A stretch of DNA of 64,000 bases from Prevotella sp. UBA2711 (GTDB taxonomy: Bacteria; Bacteroidota; Bacteroidia; Bacteroidales; Bacteroidaceae), in the NCBI GenBank assembly GCA_002354095.1, contig DEKX01000018.1:133383-197382 (forward strand). The letters are read 5' to 3'. Shown piece by piece: positions 42,334 to 50,869 of the stretch (position 1 is its first letter; every line of letters starts with the position of its first letter). The notes under the pieces were generated by a model. It was not told the origin of the DNA. It searched no databases and worked only from the letters and a program-made list of their open reading frames with translations. Made by a program: the position numbers and the translations under genes.

Positions 42334-43503
42334 TTATTTTAAACTTTGCCTATACCATTCGAAGAGCTTTTGTACACCATCCTCTATCTCAACTTTGTGT
42401 GTCCACCCGAGGGAGTGGAGTTTGGTTACATCTATGAGTTTACGCATGGTGCCATCGGGCTTGGAGGTGTCAAATTCGACCTTACCTTCGAAGCCAACGG
42501 ACTTCACTACAAGTTCGGAAAGTTCGCGAATGGTCAATTCCTTACCTGTACCTACATTGATATGACAGTTGCGGATTTCACCCAACGATGGGATGGCTCC
42601 GCCACGACCGGCAGAGTGATTGCGGTCAACTGCCCCGTCCGTACTGGCTCCATAGTGAACACTGCTATACTTTTCGATACCGATGATATCAGAGAAGTTG
42701 ACATTCAAAAGGATATGCACCGAGGCATCTGCCATGTCTTCGCTCCAAAGGAATTCTCTTAGTGGCGTTCCTGTTCCCCAAAGCACTACCTTGTTATTGT
42801 ATATGCCGTATTTTGCTAAAACAGATAAGATGTCTTCGTGCGAAGCCTGACCAGTCACACCTTCGACTGGTCGTTTGTTCAGGTCAATGGCTATTTTGTC
42901 CCATTCGCCGTCATGAATGAGTTTTGCGAGATATACCTTACGCATCATGGCTGGCATGACATGTGAGTTCTCAAGATGGAAGTTGTCATTTGGTCCATAA
43001 AGATTGGTGGGCATAACGGCGATATAGTTCGTACCATATTGCAGGTTATAGCTCTCGCACATCTTCAGACCAGCAATCTTTGCAATGGCATATTCTTCGT
43101 TGGTGTATTCCAATGGTGACGTTAGCAGGCAGTCTTCCTTCATGGGCTGTGGTGCATTTTTAGGATAAATGCATGTGGAACCTAAAAAGAGAAGCTTCTT
43201 CACACCATGTGCATACGATTCGGAGATGACATTGCATTGCATCTTCATATTCTGCATGATGAAGTCGGCGCGGTAAAGTGAGTTGGCCATGATACCGCCA
43301 ACGAAAGCAGCTGCCAATACCACCGCATCGGGCTGTTCTTCGTCGAAAAACTGACGAACGGCGAGTTGATCAGTTAAATCTAACTCTTGATGGCTCCTAC
43401 CCACAAGGTTAGAATATCCTCGCTGTAGCAGATTGTTCCAAATGGCAGAGCCTACCAGTCCGTGATGACCTGCAACGTATATTTTACTGTTTTTGTCTAA
43501 CAT
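42334..43503 (-). CDS. fcl: GDP-L-fucose synthase
   Basis: 389-residue short-chain dehydrogenase-type epimerase/reductase. The NADP-binding loop is [17 protein letters not shown], the catalytic motif is Y-x3-K in EEYAIAK, and the fold ends in [23 protein letters not shown]. It turns GDP-4-keto-6-deoxymannose into GDP-L-fucose. It is longer than the common 310-320-residue form; the extra residues include [36 protein letters not shown] (about 280-320), inserted between the dehydrogenase core and the substrate domain. It overlaps gmd by one base (TAATG). Confidence 0.95.
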   Translation of the reverse strand: MLDKNSKIYVAGHHGLVGSAIWNNLLQRGYSNLVGRSHQELDLTDQLAVRQFFDEEQPDAVVLAAAFVGGIMANSLYRADFIMQNMKMQCNVISESYAHGVKKLLFLGSTCIYPKNAPQPMKEDCLLTSPLEYTNEEYAIAKIAGLKMCESYNLQYGTNYIAVMPTNLYGPNDNFHLENSHVMPAMMRKVYLAKLIHDGEWDKIAIDLNKRPVEGVTGQASHEDILSVLAKYGIYNNKVVLWGTGTPLREFLWSEDMADASVHILLNVNFSDIIGIEKYSSVHYGASTDGAVDRNHSAGRGGAIPSLGEIRNCHINVGTGKELTIRELSELVVKSVGFEGKVEFDTSKPDGTMRKLIDVTKLHSLGWTHKVEIEDGVQKLFEWYRQSLK

Positions 43504-44594
43504 TATTCTGGTAACTGCGCTTTAAGAAATAATTTTTTAACGAACTTCATGTCGTGCTGAACCATGATTCTTACCAAATCAGGGAATGACGTCTTTTGAG
43601 GATTCCATCCCAGTTTTGTCTTTGCTTTGGCAGGATTACCCAGCAACTGATCTACCTCGGCAGGGCGGAAGTATTTGGGATCAACTTCAACCAGTGGCTT
43701 GCCCGTAGCCTTATCGTATCCTTTTTCGTCAATACCGCTGCCGCGCCATTCCAGTTCGATGCCTGCTTCCTTGAAAGCCAAAGTCGCAAACTCTCTTACG
43801 GTATGGTATTCACCGGTGGCAATCACAAAGTCTTCAGGCTCAGGTTGCTGAAGAATGAGCCACATACATTCTATATAATCTTTGGCATATCCCCAGTCAC
43901 GCAGAGAATTCAGATTGCCTAAATACAACTTGTCCTGATAACCTTGTGCTATGCGGGCGGCAGCCAGCGTGATTTTACGAGTCACAAAATTCTCGCCACG
44001 GCGTTCGCTCTCATGATTGAACAAGATGCCGTTGCAGCAGAACATCCCATATGACTCTCTGTAATTCTTCATAATCCAAAAGCCATAGAGTTTTGCTACA
44101 GCGTATGGCGAACGCGGATAGAACGGCGTTGTCTCACTCTGGGGCACTTCTTGCACCTTTCCGTATAGTTCAGAAGTCGATGCCTGATAAATCCTGCAAG
44201 TCTTTTCCAATCCGCATATGCGTACGGCTTCCAATAAGCGGAGCACACCAGAAGCATCAACGTCGGCTGTGTATTCTGGAACGTCGAATGAAACTTTTAC
44301 GTGACTTTGTGCTGCCAGATTGTATATTTCTGTCGGTCTGGTCTCACCGATAATTCGAATCAGCGACGATGAGTCGGTCATGTCAGCCCAATGCAGATTC
44401 ACGAGGCGTTTCTTCTTCATGTCGCGCACCCATTCGTCCAAATACAGGTGTTCTATTCTTCCCGTATTGAAAGACGACGAACGGCGAAGGAGACCATGAA
44501 CCTCATAACCTTTCTCGATTAGAAACTCTGCCAGATAGGAACCGTCTTGTCCTGTGATGCCGGTAATTAGAGCAATTTTCTTGTTTTCCATCAT
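43503..44594 (-). CDS. gmd: GDP-mannose 4,6-dehydratase
   Basis: 363-residue extended short-chain dehydrogenase. [43 protein letters not shown] has the G-x2-G-x2-G loop and the GDP-mannose-specific RRSSSFNT segment; [19 protein letters not shown] holds the Y-x3-K pair; FYPRS is typical. It makes GDP-4-keto-6-deoxymannose, the substrate of Fcl. The start is MM (44594 or 44591). It is in the manC-gmd-fcl run with 7 bp after manC. Confidence 0.97.
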   Translation of the reverse strand: MMENKKIALITGITGQDGSYLAEFLIEKGYEVHGLLRRSSSFNTGRIEHLYLDEWVRDMKKKRLVNLHWADMTDSSSLIRIIGETRPTEIYNLAAQSHVKVSFDVPEYTADVDASGVLRLLEAVRICGLEKTCRIYQASTSELYGKVQEVPQSETTPFYPRSPYAVAKLYGFWIMKNYRESYGMFCCNGILFNHESERRGENFVTRKITLAAARIAQGYQDKLYLGNLNSLRDWGYAKDYIECMWLILQQPEPEDFVIATGEYHTVREFATLAFKEAGIELEWRGSGIDEKGYDKATGKPLVEVDPKYFRPAEVDQLLGNPAKAKTKLGWNPQKTSFPDLVRIMVQHDMKFVKKLFLKAQLPE

Positions 44595-44601
44595 AAAAAT
44601 G

Positions 44602-45672
44602 TTATTTATCTTGTCCGCTGAATTGTTTGATGCGCTGTTCCTCGGATAATTTGCAAATCAATAAAGTATCGTTATTTTCTGCAACAATATATCCGTCCAG
44701 TCCCTGTATTACCACCTTCTTCTCCTGTGTGGCATGCACCATGCAGTTATGCGATTCTATCATTGTGATATCCTGTCCGATGCAGGCATTGCCATAAAGG
44801 TCCTGCTTCGTATTCTGCTGTAGTGATCCCCAGGTTCCAAGGTCACTCCAACCGAAGTCAGCTGGGCACACGAAAATCTCCTCGGCTTTCTCCATGATAG
44901 CATAGTCAACAGAGATGTTCTCGCATTCAGGGAACAGACGGTCAATCTCCGCTTGCTCTTTCTCTGTGCCGTAGATGGGAAGTAACGATTCAAAAATCTT
45001 TGCCATAGCTGGCTGGTAGATGCGGAATGCATTGACGATGGTTGAAACATTCCAGATGAAGATACCGGCATTCCAGAAATAGTTGTTCTTGCTGATATAT
45101 TGCTTGGCAGTGTTCAAATCAGGCTTTTCGCGGAAAGAATCAACTCGGAAAATTCCTTTGTTACGGAGAGAATTGCTGGATAGTGCAGCCTGAATATATC
45201 CGTAGCCTGTTTCCGGACGAGTCGGTTTCATACCCAGGGTGACAATAGCGTCACTGTCGCAGGTGAAATCCATACATTCAGAAACGATGCGACGGAATTC
45301 TGCTGTATTCAGTACGATATGGTCACTGGGCGATACAACGATATTTGCTTTAGGGTCGTTTGATTTGATACGCCAGCTAACGTAGGCAATACAAGGTGCT
45401 GTATTTCGACGGCAAGGTTCGCACAGAATGTGGTTGCGGGGCATTTCAGGCAACTGCTGCGATACGGTTTCTACATATTTCTGATTGGTGACCACCCATA
45501 CATTTTCTTTTGAAATAATCGTGTCGAAACGGTCAACCGTCAGTTGAAGCAGGGTTTTCCCGACTCCCAATACATCTATAAACTGTTTGGGATTCTCTGC
45601 AGTGCTCATAGGCCAGAAGCGGCTTCCTACACCGCCTGCCATAATGACTAAATGGTTGTTTGTTCTTGCCAT
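44602..45672 (-). CDS. manC: Mannose-1-phosphate guanylyltransferase
   Basis: 356-residue GDP-mannose pyrophosphorylase. [36 protein letters not shown] is the nucleotidyltransferase signature, followed by [21 protein letters not shown] and [14 protein letters not shown]. It has no C-terminal isomerase (cupin) domain, so phosphomannose isomerase must come from elsewhere. It makes GDP-mannose and starts the GDP-fucose branch. It has its own promoter (-7 box at 45708-45701) and leads the group manC-gmd-fcl. Confidence 0.95.
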   Translation of the reverse strand: MARTNNHLVIMAGGVGSRFWPMSTAENPKQFIDVLGVGKTLLQLTVDRFDTIISKENVWVVTNQKYVETVSQQLPEMPRNHILCEPCRRNTAPCIAYVSWRIKSNDPKANIVVSPSDHIVLNTAEFRRIVSECMDFTCDSDAIVTLGMKPTRPETGYGYIQAALSSNSLRNKGIFRVDSFREKPDLNTAKQYISKNNYFWNAGIFIWNVSTIVNAFRIYQPAMAKIFESLLPIYGTEKEQAEIDRLFPECENISVDYAIMEKAEEIFVCPADFGWSDLGTWGSLQQNTKQDLYGNACIGQDITMIESHNCMVHATQEKKVVIQGLDGYIVAENNDTLLICKLSEEQRIKQFSGQDK

Positions 45673-45700
45673 AAATTGATTGATTCTTTATAAGATGCGG

Positions 45701-45708
45701 CAAATATA
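45701..45708 (-). promoter_or_regulatory. -7 box of the manC-gmd-fcl operon
   Basis: CAAATATA reads TATATTTG on the minus strand; the ATG at 45672 is 28 nt downstream. Confidence 0.65.
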
Positions 45709-45736
45709 CAAAAAATATTCGAAATAAATCTAAAAC

Positions 45737-46363
45737 TTACTTCCTTTTTCTCTTAAAATATGAACGTACAACAAAATACACGATTGCAATCACTACCAGT
45801 CCGATAATGACAATTTTGATGTATTCTGCATATTCACTGATTTTGTCATTCAGTTGCTCTTCTGGAACAATAGCGTGTAAATACCATCCGAGTGCTGCCA
45901 GGATACTATGCCAAACCCCAGCTCCAATAGTGGTATAGAGCAGGAACTTCCAGTAGTTCATTTTAGCCAGTCCGGCAGGGATGGATATCAGGTGACGAAT
46001 ACCCGGAATGAGGCGTCCCGTCAAGGTAGCTACAATTCCATGATCGTCAAAATACTTCTCACTTTTCTCTACTTTCTCCTGATTCAGCAGACACATCTTG
46101 CCCCACTTGCTATTGGCAAACCGATAGATGACAGGGCGCCCGACATAATATGCCACAACATAGTTGATGGACGCACCCAAGTCGGCTCCGATGGTTGCAA
46201 AGAGAATCACCAGCCACACATCGAGATTACCACCAGCTGCATGATAGGCAGCAGGAGTGACCACAAATTCGGAAGGTACGGGAACGACGGTACTCTCAAG
46301 AAGCATCAGAAAGAGAATCGTTCCGTAATTGAGATTGGAAAGTAGGGAGGATATAAAATTCAT
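45737..46363 (-). CDS. DedA family membrane protein
   Basis: 208-residue membrane protein of the DedA/SNARE-associated (VTT) family. The conserved ESTVVPVPSEFVVTPAAYHA, GASINYVVAYYVGR and FDDHGIVATLTGRLIPGIRHLISIPAGLAKMNYWKF segments, with the FxGR-like TGRLIPGxRHLISIPAG signature, are clear; five or so membrane segments follow. Members of the family are linked to lipid (undecaprenyl phosphate or phospholipid) recycling across the membrane. It overlaps the TPR gene as ATGA, in an operon headed by glnS. Confidence 0.92.
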   Translation of the reverse strand: MNFISSLLSNLNYGTILFLMLLESTVVPVPSEFVVTPAAYHAAGGNLDVWLVILFATIGADLGASINYVVAYYVGRPVIYRFANSKWGKMCLLNQEKVEKSEKYFDDHGIVATLTGRLIPGIRHLISIPAGLAKMNYWKFLLYTTIGAGVWHSILAALGWYLHAIVPEEQLNDKISEYAEYIKIVIIGLVVIAIVYFVVRSYFKRKRK

Positions 46364-47784
46364 TTCTTCAATTTATTATACATGTATTGATAATAGTCTT
46401 TTGCAGCCATTTCTTCAGGGAAAAGATGTCCTAATACCTGGCGGGCTTCACGTGGATTACGCTCTACAGCCAGACGGAGATACATCAGGAATTCTTCAGT
46501 AAAGTTCAAATCCCAACAACAGAGTGCCATATAGGAGTAACCCTGATTGAAATCTTCATTGACAATGAGTGCAAAGAACTTCTTGAACATTTCGTAAGCT
46601 GCCTTCACGTATTTGTTGTCGTAAAGGGATACCAATATGCGCAGAATCACCAGCGGGTCTTCTTCTGAACGTATCATGGCATTCTTGAATACTTCCTCAG
46701 CTTCGTGAATATGGTTGTGCTCAAGCAGGATATGTCCTTTCAGCACCAGCATGTCAATATGGTCGCAATCTAAATCACGAGTCCGTTCAATATAGTCCAA
46801 AGCTTCGTCCAACCGTCCCAGTGTACTGCAACAGAATGCTAATTCTTGGTATATCTGTGGAAGGAAGGGGGAATCGGCAGGGCTTATTTTCAGGGCTTGT
46901 AACAAAGTAGAGAAAGCCTCGTCATGCCGGTTCAGATTAACCAGGGAGGAACCCTTGTGCAACAGACTGAACTCGTCGGGTTGAACCAACTCTCCAAATC
47001 GGTCGTAATAGCGGATAGCTTCTTCGAAATTCCCTAATCGATACAGGGCATTGGCCTTGTTGAGCAGACTGTCTGCATCGTTAGGATCAATGGCAATGGC
47101 ATATTCGCTACTGGTAACAGAACCGCTGAAGTCTTCGTTCATGAACTGGGCGTTCGCCAATCCGTTCCAGTATCTCTTGGAATAGGGATCGCGGTCCAGA
47201 AGTTCATTGAAGATTCGTTCGCTGTCCTTGTATTTACCCAGTCCGAATAAAATGCGCGCCATCAGTTCCTTGAAGTCGTTGCTGCCATCTCCTTTTGTGC
47301 GCATCAGCCATTCATAGGCTTTGTCGCTCAATCCATAGTCAAAGTAAATATTGGCTATGTCATATACGAAATCTTGGTATTCTTCAGGGGGGACCGTTGC
47401 AAAATACTCCCGAAGATATTCATCAGCCTTCTCTACTTGATCTTTGGCTATAAGCAGTTCGGCTTGCATGTAATGATACTCCGGATCGTCTTGGTTCTCA
47501 ATTTGCTCTATATATTCTACCGCAGAGTCATAGTCGCCTATGGCTAATGCTTCACGGGCTTTGAATACATTCGGAAGTGTGGCGTTGGGATATAGCGACA
47601 GGGCATATTCTATCACTTCGTCGGCCTGTTGGTCAATTCCCGTGAAGTGATAGTAATCAGCGATATCAGCCAAGTCATCGGCATCCAGAAAAAGAGGATG
47701 CCCTGACCTGACTGATTCTTCGTAGCTTTCCAGCGTGTTTCTGAATTCCTCGCTGTCGAAATATTCGTCGCCGGTTTTCTTCAT
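46360..47784 (-). CDS. TPR-repeat protein
   Basis: 474-residue protein made almost entirely of tetratricopeptide repeats, for example NVFKAREALAIGDYDSAVEYIEQI, SLLNKANALYRLGNFEEAIRYYDRF and AFCCSTLGRLDEALDYIERT. There is no signal peptide or membrane segment, so it is probably cytoplasmic and acts by protein contacts; the partner is unknown. It abuts glnS with no gap and overlaps dedA as ATGA, so glnS-TPR-dedA looks like one operon. Confidence 0.88.
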   Translation of the reverse strand: MKKTGDEYFDSEEFRNTLESYEESVRSGHPLFLDADDLADIADYYHFTGIDQQADEVIEYALSLYPNATLPNVFKAREALAIGDYDSAVEYIEQIENQDDPEYHYMQAELLIAKDQVEKADEYLREYFATVPPEEYQDFVYDIANIYFDYGLSDKAYEWLMRTKGDGSNDFKELMARILFGLGKYKDSERIFNELLDRDPYSKRYWNGLANAQFMNEDFSGSVTSSEYAIAIDPNDADSLLNKANALYRLGNFEEAIRYYDRFGELVQPDEFSLLHKGSSLVNLNRHDEAFSTLLQALKISPADSPFLPQIYQELAFCCSTLGRLDEALDYIERTRDLDCDHIDMLVLKGHILLEHNHIHEAEEVFKNAMIRSEEDPLVILRILVSLYDNKYVKAAYEMFKKFFALIVNEDFNQGYSYMALCCWDLNFTEEFLMYLRLAVERNPREARQVLGHLFPEEMAAKDYYQYMYNKLKK

Positions 47785-49491
47785 TTATTTGTTAATCTTC
47801 GCCCAAGTATCTTTGAGTCCCACAGTCTTGTTGAAGACGAGATGGGTTTCTGTTGACGTTTCATCAAGCGTGAAATAGCCGATACGCTGGAACTGCAGGA
47901 AATCACCCGGTTTTTTCTCCTTCAGATACTGTTCTACATAGCAGTTCTTGAGGGTGATGAGTGAGTCGGGATTAAGCAGTTCACGGAAGTCACGCTCGTC
48001 AGCTCCAGGATTCTCGACACTGAACAGTCGGTCATAGAGCCGAACCTCAGCAGGCAGACAGTGAGCCGTGCTAAGCCAGTGGAGGGTGCCTTTTACTTTG
48101 CGGTCGGCACCAGCCATGCCGCTCTTGCTCTCTGGGTCGTATTCTGCATAGATTTCTTCTATTTCGCCATCGGCATTCTTCTTGCAACCCGTACACATTA
48201 TTATATATGCATTCTTCAGTCGAACCTCTTTGCCCGGTGTCATGCGGAAGAATTTCTTTGGAGCATCCTCCATGAAATCGTCACGTTCAATCCATAGCTC
48301 ACGACTGAAGGTTATTGTATGTGTTCCGTCGGCTTCATTCTCTGGATTGTTGATGGCTGTCAGTTCCTCGGTTTTCCCCTCGGGGTAGTTGGTGATAACC
48401 AATTTGACAGGATTCAGTACAGCCGAAACACGACAGGCTTTCTTGTTCAGGTCGTCACGGACAGCAGCCTCCAATAATGCATAGTCATTCAGAGCATCGA
48501 ATTTGGTGTATCCGATGGAGTCGATGAAGTTGCGAATACTTTGGGCGGAATAACCGCGACGGCGCATACCGCAGACGGTAGGCATACGAGGGTCATTCCA
48601 GCCGTCCACCAGTCCTTCGTCCACCAAAGCCTTCAACTTACGTTTCGACATCACCGTATAGGTGAGGTTCAGACGGTTGAACTCAATCTGACGGGGGCGA
48701 TAGGCATGTTGGGCATCTTTCTCCTGCAGGAAGTCAACAAACTTGTCATACAGAGGACGATGTGGAACAAATTCCAGTGTGCAGATAGAGTGGGTGACAC
48801 CTTCGAAGTAGTCGCTCTGTCCGTGGGCAAAATCATACATCGGGTAGCAATGCCATTTTGTACCAGTACGATGATGAGGTATCTGTATGATGCGATAGAT
48901 AATAGGATCGCGGAAGTGCATATTGGGGTTAGCCATATCGAGTTTCGCACGGAGCACCATCGAGCCCTCAACAGCCTCAGGGGTGTTCATCTGCTTGAAC
49001 AGACGGAGATTTTCCTCAATAGGACGGTCACGGAACGGACTGGGACGACCAGGCTGAGTAGGCGTTCCTTTCTGTTCGGCAATCTGTTCTGAAGTCTGTT
49101 CGTCAACGTATGCAAGTCCTTTCTCAATAAGCCAGATGGCAAAATCCCAAAGTTTATCGAAATAGTCGGATGCATAGTAAACATTTTCCCAGTGGAAGCC
49201 AAGCCACTTGATGTCGTTCATGATGTTTTCCACATATTCCGTATTCTCTTTGGTGGGATTCGTGTCGTCAAAGCGCAGATTGCATATTCCGCCAAACTTC
49301 TCAGCCACTCCAAAGTCCATGCAGATAGCTTTGGCATGTCCGATGTGTATGTATCCGTTTGGCTCTGGCGGGAAACGGGTTTGTATTCTTCCTCCGTTTT
49401 TACCATCGGCCAAATCTGCCTCTACCATTTGCTCTACGAAACTGAGACTTTTCTTCTCTTCGTTCTCAGTAGAAATCTTTTCCATTGTCAT
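47785..49491 (-). CDS. glnS: Glutamine--tRNA ligase
   Basis: 568-residue class I synthetase. RFPPEPNGYIHIGHAKAICMDFG contains the HIGH motif (P-x-G-x-hIGHAK), RFDDTNPTKE follows, and VMSKRKLKALVDEG holds the KMSKS-equivalent SKRKL. The C-terminal half is the beta-barrel anticodon-binding domain (VKLVITNYPEG, PGKEVRLKNAYIIMC). It charges tRNA-Gln directly. Starts at either M1 (49491) or M3 (49485). It heads an operon with the TPR and dedA genes; the -7 box is at 49527-49520. Confidence 0.97.
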   Translation of the reverse strand: MTMEKISTENEEKKSLSFVEQMVEADLADGKNGGRIQTRFPPEPNGYIHIGHAKAICMDFGVAEKFGGICNLRFDDTNPTKENTEYVENIMNDIKWLGFHWENVYYASDYFDKLWDFAIWLIEKGLAYVDEQTSEQIAEQKGTPTQPGRPSPFRDRPIEENLRLFKQMNTPEAVEGSMVLRAKLDMANPNMHFRDPIIYRIIQIPHHRTGTKWHCYPMYDFAHGQSDYFEGVTHSICTLEFVPHRPLYDKFVDFLQEKDAQHAYRPRQIEFNRLNLTYTVMSKRKLKALVDEGLVDGWNDPRMPTVCGMRRRGYSAQSIRNFIDSIGYTKFDALNDYALLEAAVRDDLNKKACRVSAVLNPVKLVITNYPEGKTEELTAINNPENEADGTHTITFSRELWIERDDFMEDAPKKFFRMTPGKEVRLKNAYIIMCTGCKKNADGEIEEIYAEYDPESKSGMAGADRKVKGTLHWLSTAHCLPAEVRLYDRLFSVENPGADERDFRELLNPDSLITLKNCYVEQYLKEKKPGDFLQFQRIGYFTLDETSTETHLVFNKTVGLKDTWAKINK

Positions 49492-49519
49492 GTTCTTATT
49501 AAACGTTTAATTTTGCTTG

Positions 49520-49527
49520 CAAAGTTA
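49520..49527 (-). promoter_or_regulatory. -7 box of the glnS operon
   Basis: CAAAGTTA reads TAACTTTG on the minus strand, 28 nt before the glnS ATG. Confidence 0.65.
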
Positions 49528-49609
49528 CACAGAATTCTTTAAATATAGCTATTTCGGAGTGATTTTTTGTTTCAAGATACAAAAACATGTTGTTTAACAT
49601 ATAAAATAA

Positions 49610-49641
49610 TTTGCATAGATGTTAAAAAGACCGTACCTTTG
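49610..49641 (+). promoter_or_regulatory. Orphan plus-strand promoter with ideal spacing
   Basis: TTTG at 49610-49613 and TACCTTTG at 49634-49641 are separated by exactly 20 nt. No plus-strand gene follows, but an intrinsic terminator does at 49699. Confidence 0.7.
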
Positions 49642-49647
49642 CCATCG

Positions 49648-49733
49648 TTATCCTGAATACAATCTTTTTACCTTAAAAAGGACTAATACCGATTAAATTG
49701 CCCCTCGCTGTGAAGCAAGGAGCATTTTTTTTT
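49648..49733 (+). ncRNA. Candidate small RNA of about 85 nt
   Basis: The stretch between the orphan promoter (49610-49641) and a terminator has no convincing reading frame. The terminator is a hairpin at 49699-49724 (11-position stem with two C-A mismatches, GTGA loop) followed by nine T residues at 49725-49733. The T run meets the 3' end of the convergent mltG by 2 bp. The body contains a run of T and A tracts (CTTTTTACCTTAAAAAG, an inverted repeat). I know no family for it. Confidence 0.5.
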
Positions 49734-50757
49734 ATTTGATACCTTTCTCGTTGAGGGCTTTCGTGTACTTGGCTGCATTCTTTAAATGCTCAGGATAGGT
49801 TTTGGCAAAGTTGTGAGTACCCGAGAAATCCTCTTTCGCACACATATAGAGAAAGTCGTGATTGACATGGTTCAGTACGGCATCCGTCCCTTTGATGGAC
49901 GCTATCTTGATAGGTCCGGGAGGCAGTCCCTCATGTACGTAGGTATTGTAAGGACTGTCCACCTTGAGCAATTTGTTGTATATGCGTTTCAGGGCAAAGT
50001 CCTTCAGGGCAAACTTGATGGTGGGGTCCGCCTGTAGGGGCATGTTTTCTTTTAAGCGATTCATGTACATGCCGGCTATCATGGGCTTTTCGGCATTATT
50101 GGCAGTCTCTTCGTCAATGATGGAGGCAAGAGTGGCAACTTCGTTGGGCGTCAGTTGTATCTGTGCAGCCTTCGCCTTGCGGTCGGCATTCCAGAAACGG
50201 TCATGCTCTTTCTGCATGCGTTCCAGCAATCCGTCAATACTGATGTTCCAATAGATGTCATACGTATTGGGAATAAACATGGCGGCAATGGTACAGGTGT
50301 CATAGCCCAGTTTTGTGGTGACTTCCTGCGAGTAGAGTGCCGATGCAATGGTTGCCGAGTCAATCATCAGTCGTTTGCCGAGGACGGCAGCCAGTCGGTC
50401 CATGGTGCGTACCTCGGGGATGGTGAGGTGCAGACTCTCCTGCTGTCCGCTTCTCAGATGGCGGAAGATGGTGATAGCTCCCTCGCCGGGCTTAATGGCA
50501 TATCGTCCTGTCTTGATATGATCTTCATAACCTGCATGTCGCAGCAGGGTTTGCAGTCCCGCCATGGAGGTGGGCAAAGCGATTGGCTTGATTTTATTAA
50601 TCACACTGTCCTGCGTGTCGTCCTCATCTATATATAAATAATGTGTCTCATCCAAAGTGGATACAGATCGGAAGAAAAAATAGAACGGCAGTGCAATCAC
50701 CAGAATCACTCCGATGGCGGCAGGCACCAGATATTTCTTGGAATTTGTGATATTCAT
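49732..50757 (-). CDS. mltG: Endolytic murein transglycosylase MltG
   Basis: 341-residue YceG-like protein. An N-terminal membrane anchor (residues about 10-30, YLVPAAIGVILVIALPFYFFF) is followed by a LysM-like part and the transglycosylase domain: TIPEVRTMDRLAAVLG, FIPNTYDIYWNIS, LASIIDEETANNAEKPMIAGMYMNRL (with the catalytic glutamate in the DEET segment), MPLQADPTIKFAL and YNTYVHEGLPPGPI. It cuts nascent peptidoglycan strands and sets their length. It is divergent from malQ across a heptad array. Confidence 0.95.
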   Translation of the reverse strand: MNITNSKKYLVPAAIGVILVIALPFYFFFRSVSTLDETHYLYIDEDDTQDSVINKIKPIALPTSMAGLQTLLRHAGYEDHIKTGRYAIKPGEGAITIFRHLRSGQQESLHLTIPEVRTMDRLAAVLGKRLMIDSATIASALYSQEVTTKLGYDTCTIAAMFIPNTYDIYWNISIDGLLERMQKEHDRFWNADRKAKAAQIQLTPNEVATLASIIDEETANNAEKPMIAGMYMNRLKENMPLQADPTIKFALKDFALKRIYNKLLKVDSPYNTYVHEGLPPGPIKIASIKGTDAVLNHVNHDFLYMCAKEDFSGTHNFAKTYPEHLKNAAKYTKALNEKGIK

Positions 50758-50783
50758 ATAGGCAATATTTCTTATTTTCGATG

Positions 50784-50843
50784 CAAAGATAATAAAAGTT
50801 TAGCGTTTATGGTTGATAGTTTAGAGTTTTTTTCGTACCTTTG
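50784..50843. promoter_or_regulatory. Divergent promoters of mltG and malQ around a heptad array
   Basis: Plus: TTG at 50813-50815 and TACCTTTG at 50836-50843 with a 20-nt gap; ATG at 50870. Minus: CAAAGATA at 50784-50791 reads TATCTTTG toward mltG, 26 nt before its ATG. The plus -33 TTG lies inside the array. Confidence 0.75.
50797..50828. repeat. 32-nt heptad array, AGTTTAG type
   Basis: AGTTTAG, CGTTTAT, GGTTGAT, AGTTTAG, then AGTT: 4 x 7 + 4 nt, lying 5 nt from the minus -7 box and 7 nt from the plus -7 box. The GGTTGAT unit provides the -33 TTG of malQ. Confidence 0.8.
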
Positions 50844-50869
50844 CAAAAACTTAAAAACTTAAAGCCAAG

